Assembly (NCBI RefSeq): GCF_947331445.1
Contig: NZ_CAMZOG010000017.1
Location: 1 to 60,969 of the forward strand
Reading direction: 5' to 3'
Length of the DNA stretch: 60,969 nucleotides
From: Parendozoicomonas sp. Alg238-R29
GTDB lineage: Bacteria; Pseudomonadota; Gammaproteobacteria; Pseudomonadales; Endozoicomonadaceae
Part shown: piece by piece, positions 24,838 through 37,687 of the stretch
Layout of the letters: every line of letters begins with the position of its first letter
Numbering within the stretch: the stretch's first letter is position 1
The notes under the pieces: generated by a model
The model's input: the letters and a program-made list of their open reading frames with translations, nothing else
Database searches by the model: none
Told to the model about the DNA's origin: nothing
Position numbers and translations under genes: made by a program

Positions 24838-26001
24838 ATGATTGCCATGAATGATCTGAACTTTGGGCTGGGTGAAACCATTGATATGTTCCGCGAACAG
24901 GTTCGTCAGTTTGCGGACGCTGAAATTGCTCCGAGAGCGGCAGAAATCGATAAAGAAAATCGTTTCCCTATGGATCTCTGGAAAAAGTTTGGTGATATGG
25001 GCCTGCTCGGCATGACTGTGCCGGAAGAGTTTGGAGGTCTTGGGCTGGGTTATCTGGCACATGCCGTTGTTATGGAAGAGATCAGCAGAGCATCAGCCTC
25101 TGTTGCTCTCAGCTATGGCGCCCACTCAAATCTTTGTGTTAACCAGATTCGTTTGAATGGCACAGAAGAACAGAAGAAAAAGTACCTTCCCGGTTTGGTG
25201 AGTGGTGATCAGATTGGCGCTCTCGCCATGAGTGAACACAATGCTGGTTCTGATGTGGTCAGCATGGGTTTACGGGCAGAAGATAAAGGCGATCATTTTG
25301 TTCTGAATGGAAGCAAAATGTGGATCACCAACGGTCCGGACGCTGATACTTATGTGATCTACGCCAAAACCTCTCCTGAAAAGAAAGCCCACGGTATTAC
25401 TGCATTCATTGTTGAGCGTGATTTCCCCGGTTTCTCCCGCTCTCCACACTTAGATAAACTCGGTATGCGCGGTTCCAATACCTGCGAGCTGGTTTTCGAA
25501 AACACTCCAGTGCCACGGGAGAATATTCTCGGTACCGAAGATGCGGGTGTGAGAGTTCTGATGAGCGGCCTGGACTATGAACGGGTTGTTCTCTCTGCGG
25601 GTCCAACCGGTATTATGCTGGCCTGCATGGATGCTGTTCTTCCTTATATCCACGAACGTAAGCAGTTTGGTCTGCCCATCGGAGAGTTTCAGTTGGTACA
25701 GGGAAAGGTTGCGGATATGTACAGCTCCATGAATGCCTGTCGCGCCTATCTGTATACCGTTGCCCGCGCCTGTGATCGTGGTGAAACCACCCGTAAAGAT
25801 GCAGCTGGCGTCATTCTTTACTGTGCAGAAAAAGCCACGCAAATGGCACTGGATGCTATTCAGTTGCTGGGCGGCAATGGTTACACCAATGAATATCCTA
25901 CCGGACGTTTACTGCGTGATGCCAAGCTCTACGAAATTGGCGCGGGTACATCCGAGATCCGTCGTATGTTGATTGGTCGTGAGCTTTTCTCCGGAAAATA
26001 A
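24838..26001 (+). CDS. liuA: Isovaleryl-CoA dehydrogenase
   Basis: FAD enzyme that oxidises isovaleryl-CoA to 3-methylcrotonyl-CoA, the first committed step of leucine breakdown. It has 387 residues. The FAD/substrate motifs are [16 protein letters not shown] and [17 protein letters not shown]. The catalytic base is Glu248 in [13 protein letters not shown], the position characteristic of isovaleryl-CoA rather than short-chain dehydrogenases. The C-terminus has [22 protein letters not shown] and the usual [21 protein letters not shown] lies eight bases before the ATG; a second ATG three codons on is also possible. Confidence 0.95.
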   Translation: MIAMNDLNFGLGETIDMFREQVRQFADAEIAPRAAEIDKENRFPMDLWKKFGDMGLLGMTVPEEFGGLGLGYLAHAVVMEEISRASASVALSYGAHSNLCVNQIRLNGTEEQKKKYLPGLVSGDQIGALAMSEHNAGSDVVSMGLRAEDKGDHFVLNGSKMWITNGPDADTYVIYAKTSPEKKAHGITAFIVERDFPGFSRSPHLDKLGMRGSNTCELVFENTPVPRENILGTEDAGVRVLMSGLDYERVVLSAGPTGIMLACMDAVLPYIHERKQFGLPIGEFQLVQGKVADMYSSMNACRAYLYTVARACDRGETTRKDAAGVILYCAEKATQMALDAIQLLGGNGYTNEYPTGRLLRDAKLYEIGAGTSEIRRMLIGRELFSGK

Positions 26002-26043
26002 TTCGGCAGCAAACACAAGAAAATAACAGGAAAACAATAAGCT

Positions 26044-27651
26044 ATGCCCGTTATTTCAAGCAAAATCAGTACAGCGTCGTCTGAATATTCCAGCAATCGC
26101 GACGCTATGCTTGAGCAGATTGAAACGATCAATCAACTCTCCAGTATTGTTACTGTCGGCGGCCCCAAGGCTTCCCGTGACCGTCATGAATCTCGCGGTA
26201 AGTTATTACCTCGAGACCGTATCAGCGCCCTGCTGGACACTGGTTCGCCTTTTCTGGAACTAGGACGTTTTGCGGCGTATGACGTGTATGGTGAAGACGT
26301 TCCCGCTGCCGGAGTGGTGGCAGGTATCGGACAGGTGTCTGACCGTACCTGTATGATTGTGGCTAATGATGCCACTGTCAAAGGTGGCAGTTACTACCCT
26401 CTTACCGTTAAAAAGCACTTACGAGCGCAGACAATTGCGGCAGAGAATCGTCTGCCATGCATCTATCTGGTGGATTCCGGTGGTGCCAATCTGCCTCGTC
26501 AGGATGAAGTGTTCCCAGATCGAGAACACTTTGGCCGAATATTTTTTAATCAGGCCAATATGTCTTCCCAAGGTATTGCCCAGATAGCAGTGGTTATGGG
26601 TTCCTGTACAGCCGGCGGCGCCTATGTTCCGGCGATGGCAGATGAAAGTATTATTGTTCGTAATCAGGGCACCATTTTCCTCGCTGGCCCGCCACTGGTA
26701 AAAGCCGCAACGGGTGAAGAAGTGTCTGCTGAAGATCTTGGTGGCGCAGAGATTCATGGCAAGGTATCTGGAGTGGTTGATTATATTGCTGAGAATGACC
26801 ACCATGCTCTGCAGTTAGCCCGCCAGTCTGTTGCCCACTTAAATACTGCACCTCCCGCTTTGCCGGACAAAATTGAATCCCGCCCTCCCAAGCTGAATCC
26901 GGATGAGCTCTGTGGAGTAATCCCTGCCAGCCTTAAGACCCCTTACGACGTAAGGGAAGTTATCGGGCGCATTGTCGATGGCTCAGAGCTGGATGAATTT
27001 AAAGCTAACTTTGGTACCACTCTGGTCACAGGTTTTGCCCGCATTCATGGCTATCCTGTAGGCATCGTTGCCAATAATGGCATTCTGTTTTCTGAATCAG
27101 CCCAGAAAGGCGCTCACTTTGTTGAGCTTTGCTGCCAGCGCAAGATTCCTCTGATCTTCCTGCAAAATATTACTGGATTTATGGTAGGTGCCCGCTATGA
27201 AGCCGGTGGTATTGCCAAACATGGTGCCAAGCTAGTGAATGCCGTGTCCTGCGCCAAGGTGCCGAAACTAACAGTGATTATCGGTGGCAGTTTTGGCGCC
27301 GGTAATTACGGCATGTGTGGTCGTGCCTATGATCCTCGCTTCCTGTGGAGCTGGCCCAATGCCCGTATTTCCGTGATGGGCGGCGAGCAGGCAGCAGGCG
27401 TTATGACCATGGTGAAAAGCGCCTCTGCTATCAAGAAAGGTCAGAAGTGGACGGAAGAACAGGATCAGCAGTGTCGTCAGGAGGTCATTGACGATTACGA
27501 TCGTATGGGCAATCCACTGTACGCCAGCGCCCGACTCTGGGACGACGGCATTATCGACCCCAGGGATACCCGGGAAGTCCTGGGGCTGAGTCTCGCAGCA
27601 GCACTGAATGCTCCCATCGAAGATACTCAGTTCGGTGTATTCCGAATGTAA
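26044..27651 (+). CDS. liuB: 3-methylcrotonyl-CoA carboxylase, carboxyltransferase (beta) subunit
   Basis: This subunit transfers the carboxyl group from biotin on LiuD to 3-methylcrotonyl-CoA, giving 3-methylglutaconyl-CoA. 535 residues, normal size. It has [17 protein letters not shown] near the start, [65 protein letters not shown] and [22 protein letters not shown]. These oxyanion-hole glycine motifs and the CGRAYDP segment are typical of MCC-beta rather than propionyl-CoA carboxylase. It follows liuA after 42 bp. Confidence 0.95.
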   Translation: MPVISSKISTASSEYSSNRDAMLEQIETINQLSSIVTVGGPKASRDRHESRGKLLPRDRISALLDTGSPFLELGRFAAYDVYGEDVPAAGVVAGIGQVSDRTCMIVANDATVKGGSYYPLTVKKHLRAQTIAAENRLPCIYLVDSGGANLPRQDEVFPDREHFGRIFFNQANMSSQGIAQIAVVMGSCTAGGAYVPAMADESIIVRNQGTIFLAGPPLVKAATGEEVSAEDLGGAEIHGKVSGVVDYIAENDHHALQLARQSVAHLNTAPPALPDKIESRPPKLNPDELCGVIPASLKTPYDVREVIGRIVDGSELDEFKANFGTTLVTGFARIHGYPVGIVANNGILFSESAQKGAHFVELCCQRKIPLIFLQNITGFMVGARYEAGGIAKHGAKLVNAVSCAKVPKLTVIIGGSFGAGNYGMCGRAYDPRFLWSWPNARISVMGGEQAAGVMTMVKSASAIKKGQKWTEEQDQQCRQEVIDDYDRMGNPLYASARLWDDGIIDPRDTREVLGLSLAAALNAPIEDTQFGVFRM

Positions 27652-27667
27652 GGGGCAGGAAACGATT

Positions 27668-28477
27668 ATGACATCTGAAACGAATACACCCGCTGTCCAA
27701 ACGTCCATCAATCAAGGTGTTGCCCGTCTGGTTTTAAACCGTGTAGAAAAGCGCAATGCTTTTGACGACAGTATGATTGAGACAATTTCGGCAACGTTGC
27801 AAGAATGGCATAACGACAGCAGCATTCGAGCTCTGATGATTTCTGCCGCTGGTGACACTTTCTGTGCCGGTGCGGATCTAGGCTGGATGAAACGGACTGC
27901 CAAGCTGGACTATGAAGCTAATCAGGCTGATGCACAGGCTCTGGCTGAAATGATGCAGCTGCTCGATACTTTCCCTGCTCCTGTTATTACCCTTGTTCAG
28001 GGTTCTGCTTTTGGTGGCGCTTTGGGCATTATCTGTACCAGCGATATAGTGCTGGCGACCACTGATGCACGCTTCTGCTTGAGTGAAGTGAAGCTGGGGA
28101 TTATTCCAGCAGTCATCAGTCCCTACGTGGTGAGAGCAATGGGAGAGCGTAATGCTCGTCGATATATGCTCACGGCTGAGTTGATTTCAGCGGAAACAGC
28201 ACAGGCGATGAATATCGTTCACCAGCTTTTTGAAGAACGTACTGATGCGGCTACCACCGCAGAAAAAATTATTCTTGCCATCAAGAACAATGGGCCAGCT
28301 GCAACCAAAGCCTGCAAGCAACTGATCAGCAATATTGCTGGGAAAGATATTGATTCGTCCTTGATGAAAATGACCAGTCATGCCATTGCCGAAATCCGCA
28401 ATACCCCAGAAGGACAGGAAGGTTTAGGGGCTTTTCTGGAGAAACGAGCTCCCAACTGGCAGGAGACCAGCAACTAA
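27668..28477 (+). CDS. liuC: Methylglutaconyl-CoA hydratase
   Basis: A crotonase-fold enzyme that hydrates 3-methylglutaconyl-CoA to HMG-CoA. It has 269 residues. NRVEKRNAFDDSMI lies near residue 23, the oxyanion-hole motif is FCAGADLGWMKRT, and the second oxyanion segment is GSAFGGALGIICTSDIVLAT. SEVKLGIIPAVISPYV carries the catalytic Glu. The start at 27668 has AGGAAA upstream; the frame extends 20 codons further without a site. Its TAA overlaps the liuD ATG (TAATG). Confidence 0.92.
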   Translation: MTSETNTPAVQTSINQGVARLVLNRVEKRNAFDDSMIETISATLQEWHNDSSIRALMISAAGDTFCAGADLGWMKRTAKLDYEANQADAQALAEMMQLLDTFPAPVITLVQGSAFGGALGIICTSDIVLATTDARFCLSEVKLGIIPAVISPYVVRAMGERNARRYMLTAELISAETAQAMNIVHQLFEERTDAATTAEKIILAIKNNGPAATKACKQLISNIAGKDIDSSLMKMTSHAIAEIRNTPEGQEGLGAFLEKRAPNWQETSN

Positions 28478-30474
28478 TGTTTACCACACCAACAAGAAAA
28501 ATTAAGAAGCTGCTGATAGCCAACCGTGGCGAAATTGCCTGCCGGGTAATCAACACAGCGAAGAAGCTGGGTATTGAAACTGCGGTCGTTTGCTCTGAAC
28601 CGGATAGGAATAGTTTGGCTGCCAATATGGCCGACCACAGTTTTTGTGTTGGCCCGGCAGAATCCAGCGCCAGCTATTTGAATCAACAAAAGATTATTCA
28701 GGTTGCTCAAGACTGGGGGGCTGATGCTATCCACCCAGGATACGGATTCCTTTCCGAGAATGCTGCGTTTTCCCAGAGGCTTGAACAAAGCAATATTTTA
28801 TTTATAGGCCCACCTGCCAACGCTATGGAAAGCATGGCTTCCAAAAGTGAAGCTAAGCGGCTGATGGAACAGGCTAATGTCCCTCTTCTCTCTGGCTATC
28901 ATGGAGAGGCGCAAGATGATGAAACCCTAAGGCAGGCCGCTGACAGTGTCGGCTACCCAGTTATGCTGAAAGCTGCCGCTGGTGGTGGTGGTAAAGGCAT
29001 GCGTATCGTTTCAAGCCCTGCAGATTTTCAGGAAACACTGGATGGTGCCCGCAGAGAAGCAGAAAAAGCTTTTGGTGATACCACCATGCTGGTTGAGAAA
29101 TATCTGGCCGCGCCAAGGCATATTGAAGTTCAGATTTTCTTTGACCAACAAGGCCAGGGGGTTTACCTGTTTGACCGTGACTGCTCCATTCAACGCCGCC
29201 ATCAGAAAGTTGTTGAAGAAGCTCCGGCTCCCGGATTGTCCGATGAACTTCGCAAAGCGATGGGGGAAGCGGCTGTAGCTGCCGGCCAATCCATCGGCTA
29301 TGTTGGTGCCGGAACTGTTGAGTTTCTTATGGATGCAGATGGCAGTTTTTATTTTATGGAAATGAATACCCGCCTGCAGGTTGAGCACCCGGTTACAGAA
29401 ATGGTAACTGGTCAGGATTTGGTAGAGTGGCAAATTCGTGTTGCTGAAGGCGCTCCCCTGCCCTTATCTCAAAATAAGCTAACCATTGAGGGGCATTCTC
29501 TTGAAGTACGCCTTTATGCGGAAGAGCCCGAGCGTGAGTTTTTACCAGCAACCGGAACAATCGGCACTTTAAACTGGCCAGATTCTCAACCATGGTTGCG
29601 AGTGGAAACCGGGGTAAGAGCCGGCGATGAGATCACTACCTGGTATGACCCTATGGTCGCAAAGCTTGTTACTTGGGGACATGATCGTCAGCAAGCTACA
29701 GAACGCTTAATCTCAGCACTGGAAAATACACACCTGACAGGTTTAACCAGTAATCGTGATTTTCTGTTGCGAACCCTGAAACAGCCAGCTTTTTCTGAAA
29801 CACCAGACACTGGATTTATTCCACGACACCAATCACAGCTGCTTTTCACTAATGAGGATGAGCGCTATCTGGCGATGGCGGCTGCAACATTGACGGCGGA
29901 TTATTCGGAAGAGTCCACGTCGCCTTGGCAGAAAAGCAGCGGCTGGAGACTGCTTGGTCAGAAACAGTGGTATCGATGCTGGACTTGTGATGGGGAGCAT
30001 TTCACCGTAAAGGTAAGTTCCCATGGTGATAGCTGGAATGTGAAGGTTAACGGTCGCCAGTTAGATATTGAAAAGGTTGGGGTTTCAGATCAACTTGTTA
30101 CCGTGACTTATCAGGATAGAGCTTTATCATTTGCCATTTACCAAGGCGTTGACAGTTCCGTCACAGTTATCAGCCCATCACTGACACTTCCTCTTTCTAA
30201 GCCTGACTACTCTGTAACTGAAGCCGATGATCATGATCTCACCGCACCGATGAACGGCAGAGTGGTCACTGTCATGGTTGCCGGTGGCCAGAGTGTTGAA
30301 GAAGGTGAAGCGTTGGTTGTTCTGGAAGCTATGAAAATGGAACAGACCATCCGTGCGCCTCATAACGGCATCATTGATCAGATCCTGCACCAAGCTGGCA
30401 GCCTTGTTGAAGAAGGAGCTGCGCTGCTGACATTCTGCGATTCTGAGGAAGAGTCACTGGAGCAAGCCTCATGA
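28477..30474 (+). CDS. liuD: 3-methylcrotonyl-CoA carboxylase, biotin-carboxylase (alpha) subunit
   Basis: The ATP-dependent biotin carboxylase half of MCC, which also carries the biotin. 665 residues. The biotin carboxylase domain starts KLLIANRGEIACRVI; the ATP-grasp part has AAAGGGGKGMRIV, FLMDADGSFYFMEMNTRLQVEHPVTE and EVRLYAEEP. A middle linker domain follows. The C-terminal biotinyl domain has the acceptor Lys620 in LEAMKMEQT. It couples to liuC by TAATG and to liuE by ATGA overlap. Confidence 0.95.
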   Translation: MFTTPTRKIKKLLIANRGEIACRVINTAKKLGIETAVVCSEPDRNSLAANMADHSFCVGPAESSASYLNQQKIIQVAQDWGADAIHPGYGFLSENAAFSQRLEQSNILFIGPPANAMESMASKSEAKRLMEQANVPLLSGYHGEAQDDETLRQAADSVGYPVMLKAAAGGGGKGMRIVSSPADFQETLDGARREAEKAFGDTTMLVEKYLAAPRHIEVQIFFDQQGQGVYLFDRDCSIQRRHQKVVEEAPAPGLSDELRKAMGEAAVAAGQSIGYVGAGTVEFLMDADGSFYFMEMNTRLQVEHPVTEMVTGQDLVEWQIRVAEGAPLPLSQNKLTIEGHSLEVRLYAEEPEREFLPATGTIGTLNWPDSQPWLRVETGVRAGDEITTWYDPMVAKLVTWGHDRQQATERLISALENTHLTGLTSNRDFLLRTLKQPAFSETPDTGFIPRHQSQLLFTNEDERYLAMAAATLTADYSEESTSPWQKSSGWRLLGQKQWYRCWTCDGEHFTVKVSSHGDSWNVKVNGRQLDIEKVGVSDQLVTVTYQDRALSFAIYQGVDSSVTVISPSLTLPLSKPDYSVTEADDHDLTAPMNGRVVTVMVAGGQSVEEGEALVVLEAMKMEQTIRAPHNGIIDQILHQAGSLVEEGAALLTFCDSEEESLEQAS

Positions 30475-31409
30475 GCAATGCCGTGACTTTCTCTGCAGGT
30501 CCACATCTGCCCGACAAAGTTACCTTGGTTGAGGTTGGACCTAGAGATGGTCTGCAGGGGCAGAAGAAAGTGCTCTCAGTAGAACGACGAGTTGGGCTGA
30601 TTTCTGGACTGGCCGATAGTGGTTTAACACGCATTGAAGCAGGCAGTTTTGTCAACCCTCAGCGTATCCCGCCCATGCGGGATACTGATCAGGTTCTGAA
30701 ACGGCTTCCAGGCAATAACGCTGTGCGTTACTGTGTTCTAACTCCCAATATGCGTGGACTGGAAGATGCTCTGAAGAGTGGAGTTAAAGAGGTTGCTGTA
30801 TTTACCGGTGCTTCAGAAACATTTACCCAGAAAAACATCCAGTGCTCTATTGCGGAGAGCATGGAGCGCTTCCAGCCTGTTGTAGAGAAGGCCTGTGCAG
30901 AAGGTGTTCTGGTGAGAGGATATCTTTCCTGCATTATGGGGTGCCCTTATGAAGGTAATATTGACCTTAACCAGGTTGCTTCGTTAACTCGAGACCTCTA
31001 CCAAATGGGCTGCTACGAAGTCTCCCTTGGCGATACTATCGGTGTTGGCAACCCTATCCGTGTACGTAAGTTGATTGAGAAAATCACTCATCAACTACCA
31101 GTAGAAGCTCTTGCTGCTCATTTCCACGACACCTATGGCCAAGCCATGGTAAACCTTTATGCAGCGATGGAGTCTGGTATTACGGTCATCGACAGTGCAA
31201 TTGCTGGTTTGGGAGGTTGTCCTTATGCCAAAGGGGCATCGGGCAATGTTGCAACGGAAGATGTTCTGTTTATGCTCGATGGCCTGGGCATTGCGTCAGG
31301 TGTTGATATGGAAAAACTTCTTGATGTAAATAGCCATATTTGCAGCCAGAACAACTTTCCTAACTTCTCCCGAACCGCTCGTGCACTGTTAGCAGCCCGT
31401 GAGAAATAA
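30471..31409 (+). CDS. liuE: Hydroxymethylglutaryl-CoA lyase
   Basis: Cleaves HMG-CoA into acetyl-CoA and acetoacetate, the end of the leucine pathway. 312 residues. The catalytic Arg and metal ligand are in EVGPRDGLQGQK. AHFHDTYGQAMVNLYAAME carries the metal-binding His pair, and the catalytic Cys is in the signature GLGGCPYAKGASGNVATED. It overlaps liuD by four bases. Acetoacetate is then activated by the acetoacetyl-CoA synthetase encoded next. Confidence 0.95.
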   Translation: MSNAVTFSAGPHLPDKVTLVEVGPRDGLQGQKKVLSVERRVGLISGLADSGLTRIEAGSFVNPQRIPPMRDTDQVLKRLPGNNAVRYCVLTPNMRGLEDALKSGVKEVAVFTGASETFTQKNIQCSIAESMERFQPVVEKACAEGVLVRGYLSCIMGCPYEGNIDLNQVASLTRDLYQMGCYEVSLGDTIGVGNPIRVRKLIEKITHQLPVEALAAHFHDTYGQAMVNLYAAMESGITVIDSAIAGLGGCPYAKGASGNVATEDVLFMLDGLGIASGVDMEKLLDVNSHICSQNNFPNFSRTARALLAAREK

Positions 31410-31484
31410 AATCGCTTTTCGATTTAAGTATTAGAATAAAAAAGATCGTCCAGTTTGTTGATAAATAAAACAAAAGAGTCGTAT

Positions 31485-33434
<1,950 letters not shown>

Positions 33435-33487
33435 AAGGCTAGCTTTTTAGTTAGTCCTTATCATAAGTTTGTTGGGTAGAATTTTGA

Positions 33488-34204
33488 TTGGGAAACCAGC
33501 GCTTCGTGATTCCATGGATTGATGAACAACACCCGGCATTTCCTCCTGTCGAGCAGGCTCTTAAAGATCCTGATGGCCTGCTCTGTGCCGGAGGTAACCT
33601 TCTTCCGGAAACCCTTGTATCTGCCTATAGTCAGGGAATCTTTCCCTGGTACAGCGATGGGCAACCATTGCTGTGGTGGTCTCCCGATCCGCGAATGATT
33701 CTAACTCCTCGAACTCTGCATATTTCCCGAAGTATGCAGAAGTTTATGAAAAAGATGTGCTGGAAGGTAACGGCGGATCAATGTTTTGCTCAGGTGATTC
33801 ATGCTTGTTCAATTGCCCCCAGAGAAGATCAGAACGGCACCTGGATTACGGCAGAGATGCAAGAGGCTTATATCCAACTACATCAACACGGTTTTGCTCA
33901 TTCCGTAGAAGTTCATGATGAGAGCGGTGAGTTAGTAGGTGGTTTATATGGTGTAGCTCTGGGGCGAGTATTTTTTGGAGAATCCATGTTTTCCAGAGCC
34001 AGTAACGCTTCAAAGGTCGCACTGATCCATCTTATGCAGTCTGGATGTTTTGATCTTGTTGATTGCCAGATGCACACCCCTCACCTGCAAACAATGGGTG
34101 CGGAGTGCCGCCCTCGCTCGCTATTTTTAAAAGCTGTACAGACATTAACCCGACAGCCTGCAATGCCTCTTATAGTGGGCAATGGAGATGCCCATAATGT
34201 CTAA
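33488..34204 (+). CDS. aat: Leucyl/phenylalanyl-tRNA-protein transferase
   Basis: Attaches Leu or Phe to proteins with N-terminal Lys or Arg, marking them for ClpS-ClpAP degradation. 238 residues. It shows FPPVEQALKDPDGLLCAGGNL, the diagnostic YSQGIFPWYSDGQPLLWWSPDPR and FFGESMFSRASNASKVAL. The start is TTG at 33488 (a stop precedes it in frame), with GGGTAG about 10 bases upstream; a GTG six codons later is possible. It overlaps bpt by eight bases. Confidence 0.92.
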   Translation: MGNQRFVIPWIDEQHPAFPPVEQALKDPDGLLCAGGNLLPETLVSAYSQGIFPWYSDGQPLLWWSPDPRMILTPRTLHISRSMQKFMKKMCWKVTADQCFAQVIHACSIAPREDQNGTWITAEMQEAYIQLHQHGFAHSVEVHDESGELVGGLYGVALGRVFFGESMFSRASNASKVALIHLMQSGCFDLVDCQMHTPHLQTMGAECRPRSLFLKAVQTLTRQPAMPLIVGNGDAHNV

Positions 34205-34907
34205 CGAACAGCAGATTGGTTTGTATGAAACTGGAATTCATCCTTGTAGCTATATTCCCGGTAAAGATGCTGCTACCCAGTTTCTTGATCCCCGGTTAAG
34301 GATTGGAGCTGATATTGCTGAGCAATTGGCTCAACTGGGTTTTCGGCGTAGTGGCGAACATACTTATCGGCCACACTGCCCAGGGTGCAACGCCTGCATT
34401 CCACTCAGAGTTCGTGTTCAGGATTTCCAGCCCAACAGAACCCAGAGGAAAGTCCTCAATCGTAACCAGGATGTCGGGCTTGAGATTACAGAGCCAGCAG
34501 TTACTCTTGAGTACTATCGCTTGTATCGACGCTATATTAACCAACGCCATCAGGATGGTGATATGTTCCCACCCACGGCCAAACAGTATGCTGATTTTTT
34601 AGCCGTAGACAGTGGTTACACGAAATTTTGGGAATTCAGGGAAAAAGATCAATTATTGGGCATTGCTGTTACTGATCACTTTCAGGAGGCACTCTCTGCC
34701 GTTTACAGCTACTACATACCCGACCAAGCCTATAGCAGGAGAAGTTTGGGGGTTTACTTTGTTCTGCGACAGATAATGGCGGCAAAAGATCTAGGGTATC
34801 CCTATCTCTATCTGGGTTACCTGATTCGGGAATGCCGGAAAATGAGTTATAAAACTGACTTTCCACCTCTTGAGCAGTTGGTTGGTCATCAGTGGCAAAA
34901 CCTTTAA
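34197..34907 (+). CDS. bpt: Aspartate/glutamate leucyltransferase (arginyl-transferase family)
   Basis: Transfers leucine to proteins with N-terminal Asp or Glu, the second bacterial N-degron ligase. The family is also labelled ATE. 236 residues from the ATG at 34197; an ATG at 34182 is an alternative, but GGAG sits well for 34197. It shows TGIHPCSYIPGKDAATQFLDP and RRSGEHTYRPHCPGCNACIPLRV with the conserved Cys cluster. SAVYSYYIPDQAYSRRSLGVYFVLRQI and YPYLYLGYLIRECRKMSYKTDFPP follow. It is absent from E. coli but common beside aat in other proteobacteria. Confidence 0.93.
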   Translation: MSNEQQIGLYETGIHPCSYIPGKDAATQFLDPRLRIGADIAEQLAQLGFRRSGEHTYRPHCPGCNACIPLRVRVQDFQPNRTQRKVLNRNQDVGLEITEPAVTLEYYRLYRRYINQRHQDGDMFPPTAKQYADFLAVDSGYTKFWEFREKDQLLGIAVTDHFQEALSAVYSYYIPDQAYSRRSLGVYFVLRQIMAAKDLGYPYLYLGYLIRECRKMSYKTDFPPLEQLVGHQWQNL

Positions 34908-35044
34908 AATCAAGGTTATTTGACGGCATGCTTTGCCTATTTTGGTGAATTCGGGCAGAATGCACGCCAAATTTTACTTGTAACACTGAGATAAAAAATC
35001 TATCAGGGTTACAATACAGTTTGTTCTAACGAGGTATATGCCGA

Positions 35045-35263
35045 ATGGCAAAAGAAGAATCCATTGAAATGGAAGGTGTTGTAGTAGACACCCTTCCTAA
35101 CACTATGTTCCGTGTAGAGCTTGAGAACGGCCACATCGTGACTGCTCATATCTCCGGTAAGATGCGCAAAAACTACATCCGTATCCTGACTGGTGACAAG
35201 GTGCGTGTAGAACTGACTCCTTACGACCTGAACAAGGCTCGTATTGTTTACCGCGCTCGCTAA
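35045..35263 (+). CDS. infA: Translation initiation factor IF-1
   Basis: The 72-residue OB-fold protein occupies the ribosomal A site during initiation. It begins [30 protein letters not shown] and ends IVYRAR, almost identical to other gammaproteobacterial IF-1. It has its own transcription unit ending in a strong hairpin, and keeps the conserved position between the N-degron transferases and clpA. Confidence 0.98.
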   Translation: MAKEESIEMEGVVVDTLPNTMFRVELENGHIVTAHISGKMRKNYIRILTGDKVRVELTPYDLNKARIVYRAR

Positions 35264-35276
35264 AAACTGACACAAA

Positions 35277-35304
35277 AAAACCTGCTGATTGCTCAACAGG
35301 TTTT
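35277..35304. terminator. infA terminator, possibly bidirectional
   Basis: AAAACCTG (35277-35284) pairs with CAGGTTTT (35297-35304) 14 bp after infA. A-rich sequence before and T-rich sequence after the stem suit termination in either direction. Confidence 0.75.
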
Positions 35305-35337
35305 GTCGGTACCAATCTTTCATCTCTGAAAGATTTG

Positions 35338-35371
35338 ACCGGGTAAAGCTCAAAGTAGAGACTTACCCGGT
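35338..35371 (-). terminator. Hairpin after clpA
   Basis: ACCGGGTAA (35338-35346) pairs perfectly with TTACCCGGT (35363-35371) 12 bp beyond the clpA stop on the minus strand. A second small hairpin (ATCTTTC/GAAAGAT, about 35316-35335) follows, giving a double structure at the clpA end. Confidence 0.55.
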
Positions 35372-35382
35372 TACCTTCCCAA

Positions 35383-37668
35383 CTACTCTGTTTCTGACTC
35401 TGATGCGGGCTCTTTAGCTGGCTCAATTTTGAAGGACAGATCTCCGCCTTTCACGCCAATCTTAACCAGTCCGCCAGCAATCAACTTGCCAAACAAAATG
35501 TCTTCAGCCAGAGACTTCTTGATCCTGTCCTGAACCAGACGTGCCATTGGACGTGCACCCATTAGCTTGTCATAGCCCTTCTCAGCCAGCCACTCACGTG
35601 CAGGCTTGTTGACTTCAATCTGAACCTTACGTTCATCCAGCTGTGCCTGAAGCTCTGTCAGCTGTTTATCTACAACGCTGGCAATAACTTCTTCGGAAAG
35701 CGGGTTGAACTGAATAACAGAATCGAGACGGTTACGGAATTCAGGGGTAAACGTTTTCTTAATGGCTTCCGTACCATCTGTCTGGTGATCCTGCTCAACA
35801 AAGCCAATGGATGCTCGGTTCATCTTCTCAGCGCCGGCATTGGTGGTCATAACCAGAATGACATTGCGGAAATCTGCTTTGCGGCCATTGTTATCGGTTA
35901 AGGTTCCGTGATCCATGACCTGCAACAGCAGGTTAAAGACATCAGGATGACCTTTCTCGATCTCATCAAGTAGCAGCACACAATGAGGAGTTTTGTTAAT
36001 AGCCTCTGTCAGCAACCCGCCCTGATCAAAGCCAACATAGCCCGGAGGCGCACCAATCAGGCGAGAGACAGTATGACGCTCCATATATTCGGACATATCA
36101 AAGCGAACCAGCTCAATACCCATGGATTTAGCCAGCTGCTTGCAGACTTCTGTTTTACCCACACCAGTAGGGCCAGCAAACAGGAAGCAACCAACAGGCT
36201 TCTCAGTTGGTTTCAAGCCTGCGCGAGACAACCGAATATTAGTTGATAGAGCGGTAATGGCTTCGTCCTGCCCGAAGATAGTCATCTTCAGGTTTCGAGG
36301 CAACTTTTCAAGCAGATCCTTATCAGAAGCAGAAACAGACTTCGGTGGAATACGAGCCATCTTTGAAACAATGGCTTCAACCTCTGGCACACCGATATTG
36401 GTCTTACGGTCTTCCTTAGTCTGAAGACGCTGATAAGCTCCGGCTTCATCAATAACATCAATGGCCTTATCTGGCATATGACGGTCATTGATATAGCGAT
36501 CTGCAAGCTCTGCAGCGGCTCTCATAGCATCACGTTCATAAGTGATATCGTGATGCTCTTCAAACTTAGGCTTGAGACCCATCAGTATCTCAAATGTATC
36601 ATCAACATTTGGTTCCTGAACGTCTACCTTCTGGAAGCGACGAGCCAGAGCGCGATCTTTTTCAAAGATTCCTCGAAATTCCTGAAAGGTCGTCGACCCG
36701 ATACAACGCAATTCGCCAGATGTCAGCAGTGGCTTCAGCAGGTTAGAAGCATCCATGACGCCACCAGATGCGGCGCCAGCACCAATAATAGTGTGAATTT
36801 CATCGATGAACAGTATTGCGCCCTCTTTCCTGCGCAACTCAGATAGCAACTGCTTGAAACGCTTTTCAAAATCACCCCGATACTTGGTTCCGGCTAATAG
36901 TGCACCAAGATCAAGGGAGTAAACGATAGCGTCTTTCAGGATATCTGGCACATCACCATCGACAATGCGTTTGGCCAGACCTTCCGCAATTGCAGTCTTA
37001 CCCACACCAGCCTCACCAACCAATAGTGGATTATTCTTGCGGCGGCGGGTAAGGATCTGAGAAACACGCTCAACTTCCTGGTCGCGACCGACCAACGGGT
37101 CGATCTTACCAAGCTTGGCCTGCTCATTCAGGTTGAGAGTATAAGAATCCAGTGGGCGAGCACCCTGCCCCTCAGAGTCAGCGGATTCTTCCACCAACTC
37201 TTGACCCATTGTTTCAGCACCCTGATGACCAGGAACCTTGGAAATGCCGTGAGCAATGTAATTAACAACATCTATGCGGGCAATTTCCTGTTGCTTAAGA
37301 AAATACACTGCCTGACTTTCCTGTTCACTAAAGATAGCGACCAAAACATTGGCGCCATTCACTTCTTTCTTGCCAGAGCTCTGAACATGGAAAACCGCCC
37401 GCTGAAGAACTCGCTGGAATCCCAGTGTTGGCTGGGTTTCACGTTCATCGTCTCCGGCAGGGATATGTGGGGTTGTTGAATCTATGAATTTAGTGAGTTC
37501 GTCACGCAGTTGCTGAATATCCGCACCGCAAGCTTCCAGCACATCAGCGGCTGAAGCATTATCCAGCAGAGCTAATAGCAGGTGCTCTACGGTCATGAAC
37601 TCATGACGTTTGTCGCGCGCCTCACGGAAAGCACTGTTGAGCGTCTGTTCGAGATCTTTATTAAGCAT
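35383..37668 (-). CDS. clpA: ATP-dependent Clp protease ATP-binding subunit ClpA
   Basis: An AAA+ unfoldase that feeds substrates, including N-degron proteins delivered by ClpS, into ClpP. 761 residues with an N-terminal double repeat ([20 protein letters not shown]), an acidic linker, the first AAA domain with GEAGVGKTA and [13 protein letters not shown], the second with [10 protein letters not shown] and [20 protein letters not shown], and sensor 2 [13 protein letters not shown]. The C-terminus is Glu-rich. It is transcribed after clpS with a short gap, as in other gammaproteobacteria. Confidence 0.97.
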   Translation of the reverse strand: MLNKDLEQTLNSAFREARDKRHEFMTVEHLLLALLDNASAADVLEACGADIQQLRDELTKFIDSTTPHIPAGDDERETQPTLGFQRVLQRAVFHVQSSGKKEVNGANVLVAIFSEQESQAVYFLKQQEIARIDVVNYIAHGISKVPGHQGAETMGQELVEESADSEGQGARPLDSYTLNLNEQAKLGKIDPLVGRDQEVERVSQILTRRRKNNPLLVGEAGVGKTAIAEGLAKRIVDGDVPDILKDAIVYSLDLGALLAGTKYRGDFEKRFKQLLSELRRKEGAILFIDEIHTIIGAGAASGGVMDASNLLKPLLTSGELRCIGSTTFQEFRGIFEKDRALARRFQKVDVQEPNVDDTFEILMGLKPKFEEHHDITYERDAMRAAAELADRYINDRHMPDKAIDVIDEAGAYQRLQTKEDRKTNIGVPEVEAIVSKMARIPPKSVSASDKDLLEKLPRNLKMTIFGQDEAITALSTNIRLSRAGLKPTEKPVGCFLFAGPTGVGKTEVCKQLAKSMGIELVRFDMSEYMERHTVSRLIGAPPGYVGFDQGGLLTEAINKTPHCVLLLDEIEKGHPDVFNLLLQVMDHGTLTDNNGRKADFRNVILVMTTNAGAEKMNRASIGFVEQDHQTDGTEAIKKTFTPEFRNRLDSVIQFNPLSEEVIASVVDKQLTELQAQLDERKVQIEVNKPAREWLAEKGYDKLMGARPMARLVQDRIKKSLAEDILFGKLIAGGLVKIGVKGGDLSFKIEPAKEPASESETE

Positions 37669-37687
37669 TTTCGTACCCGATGGAGCC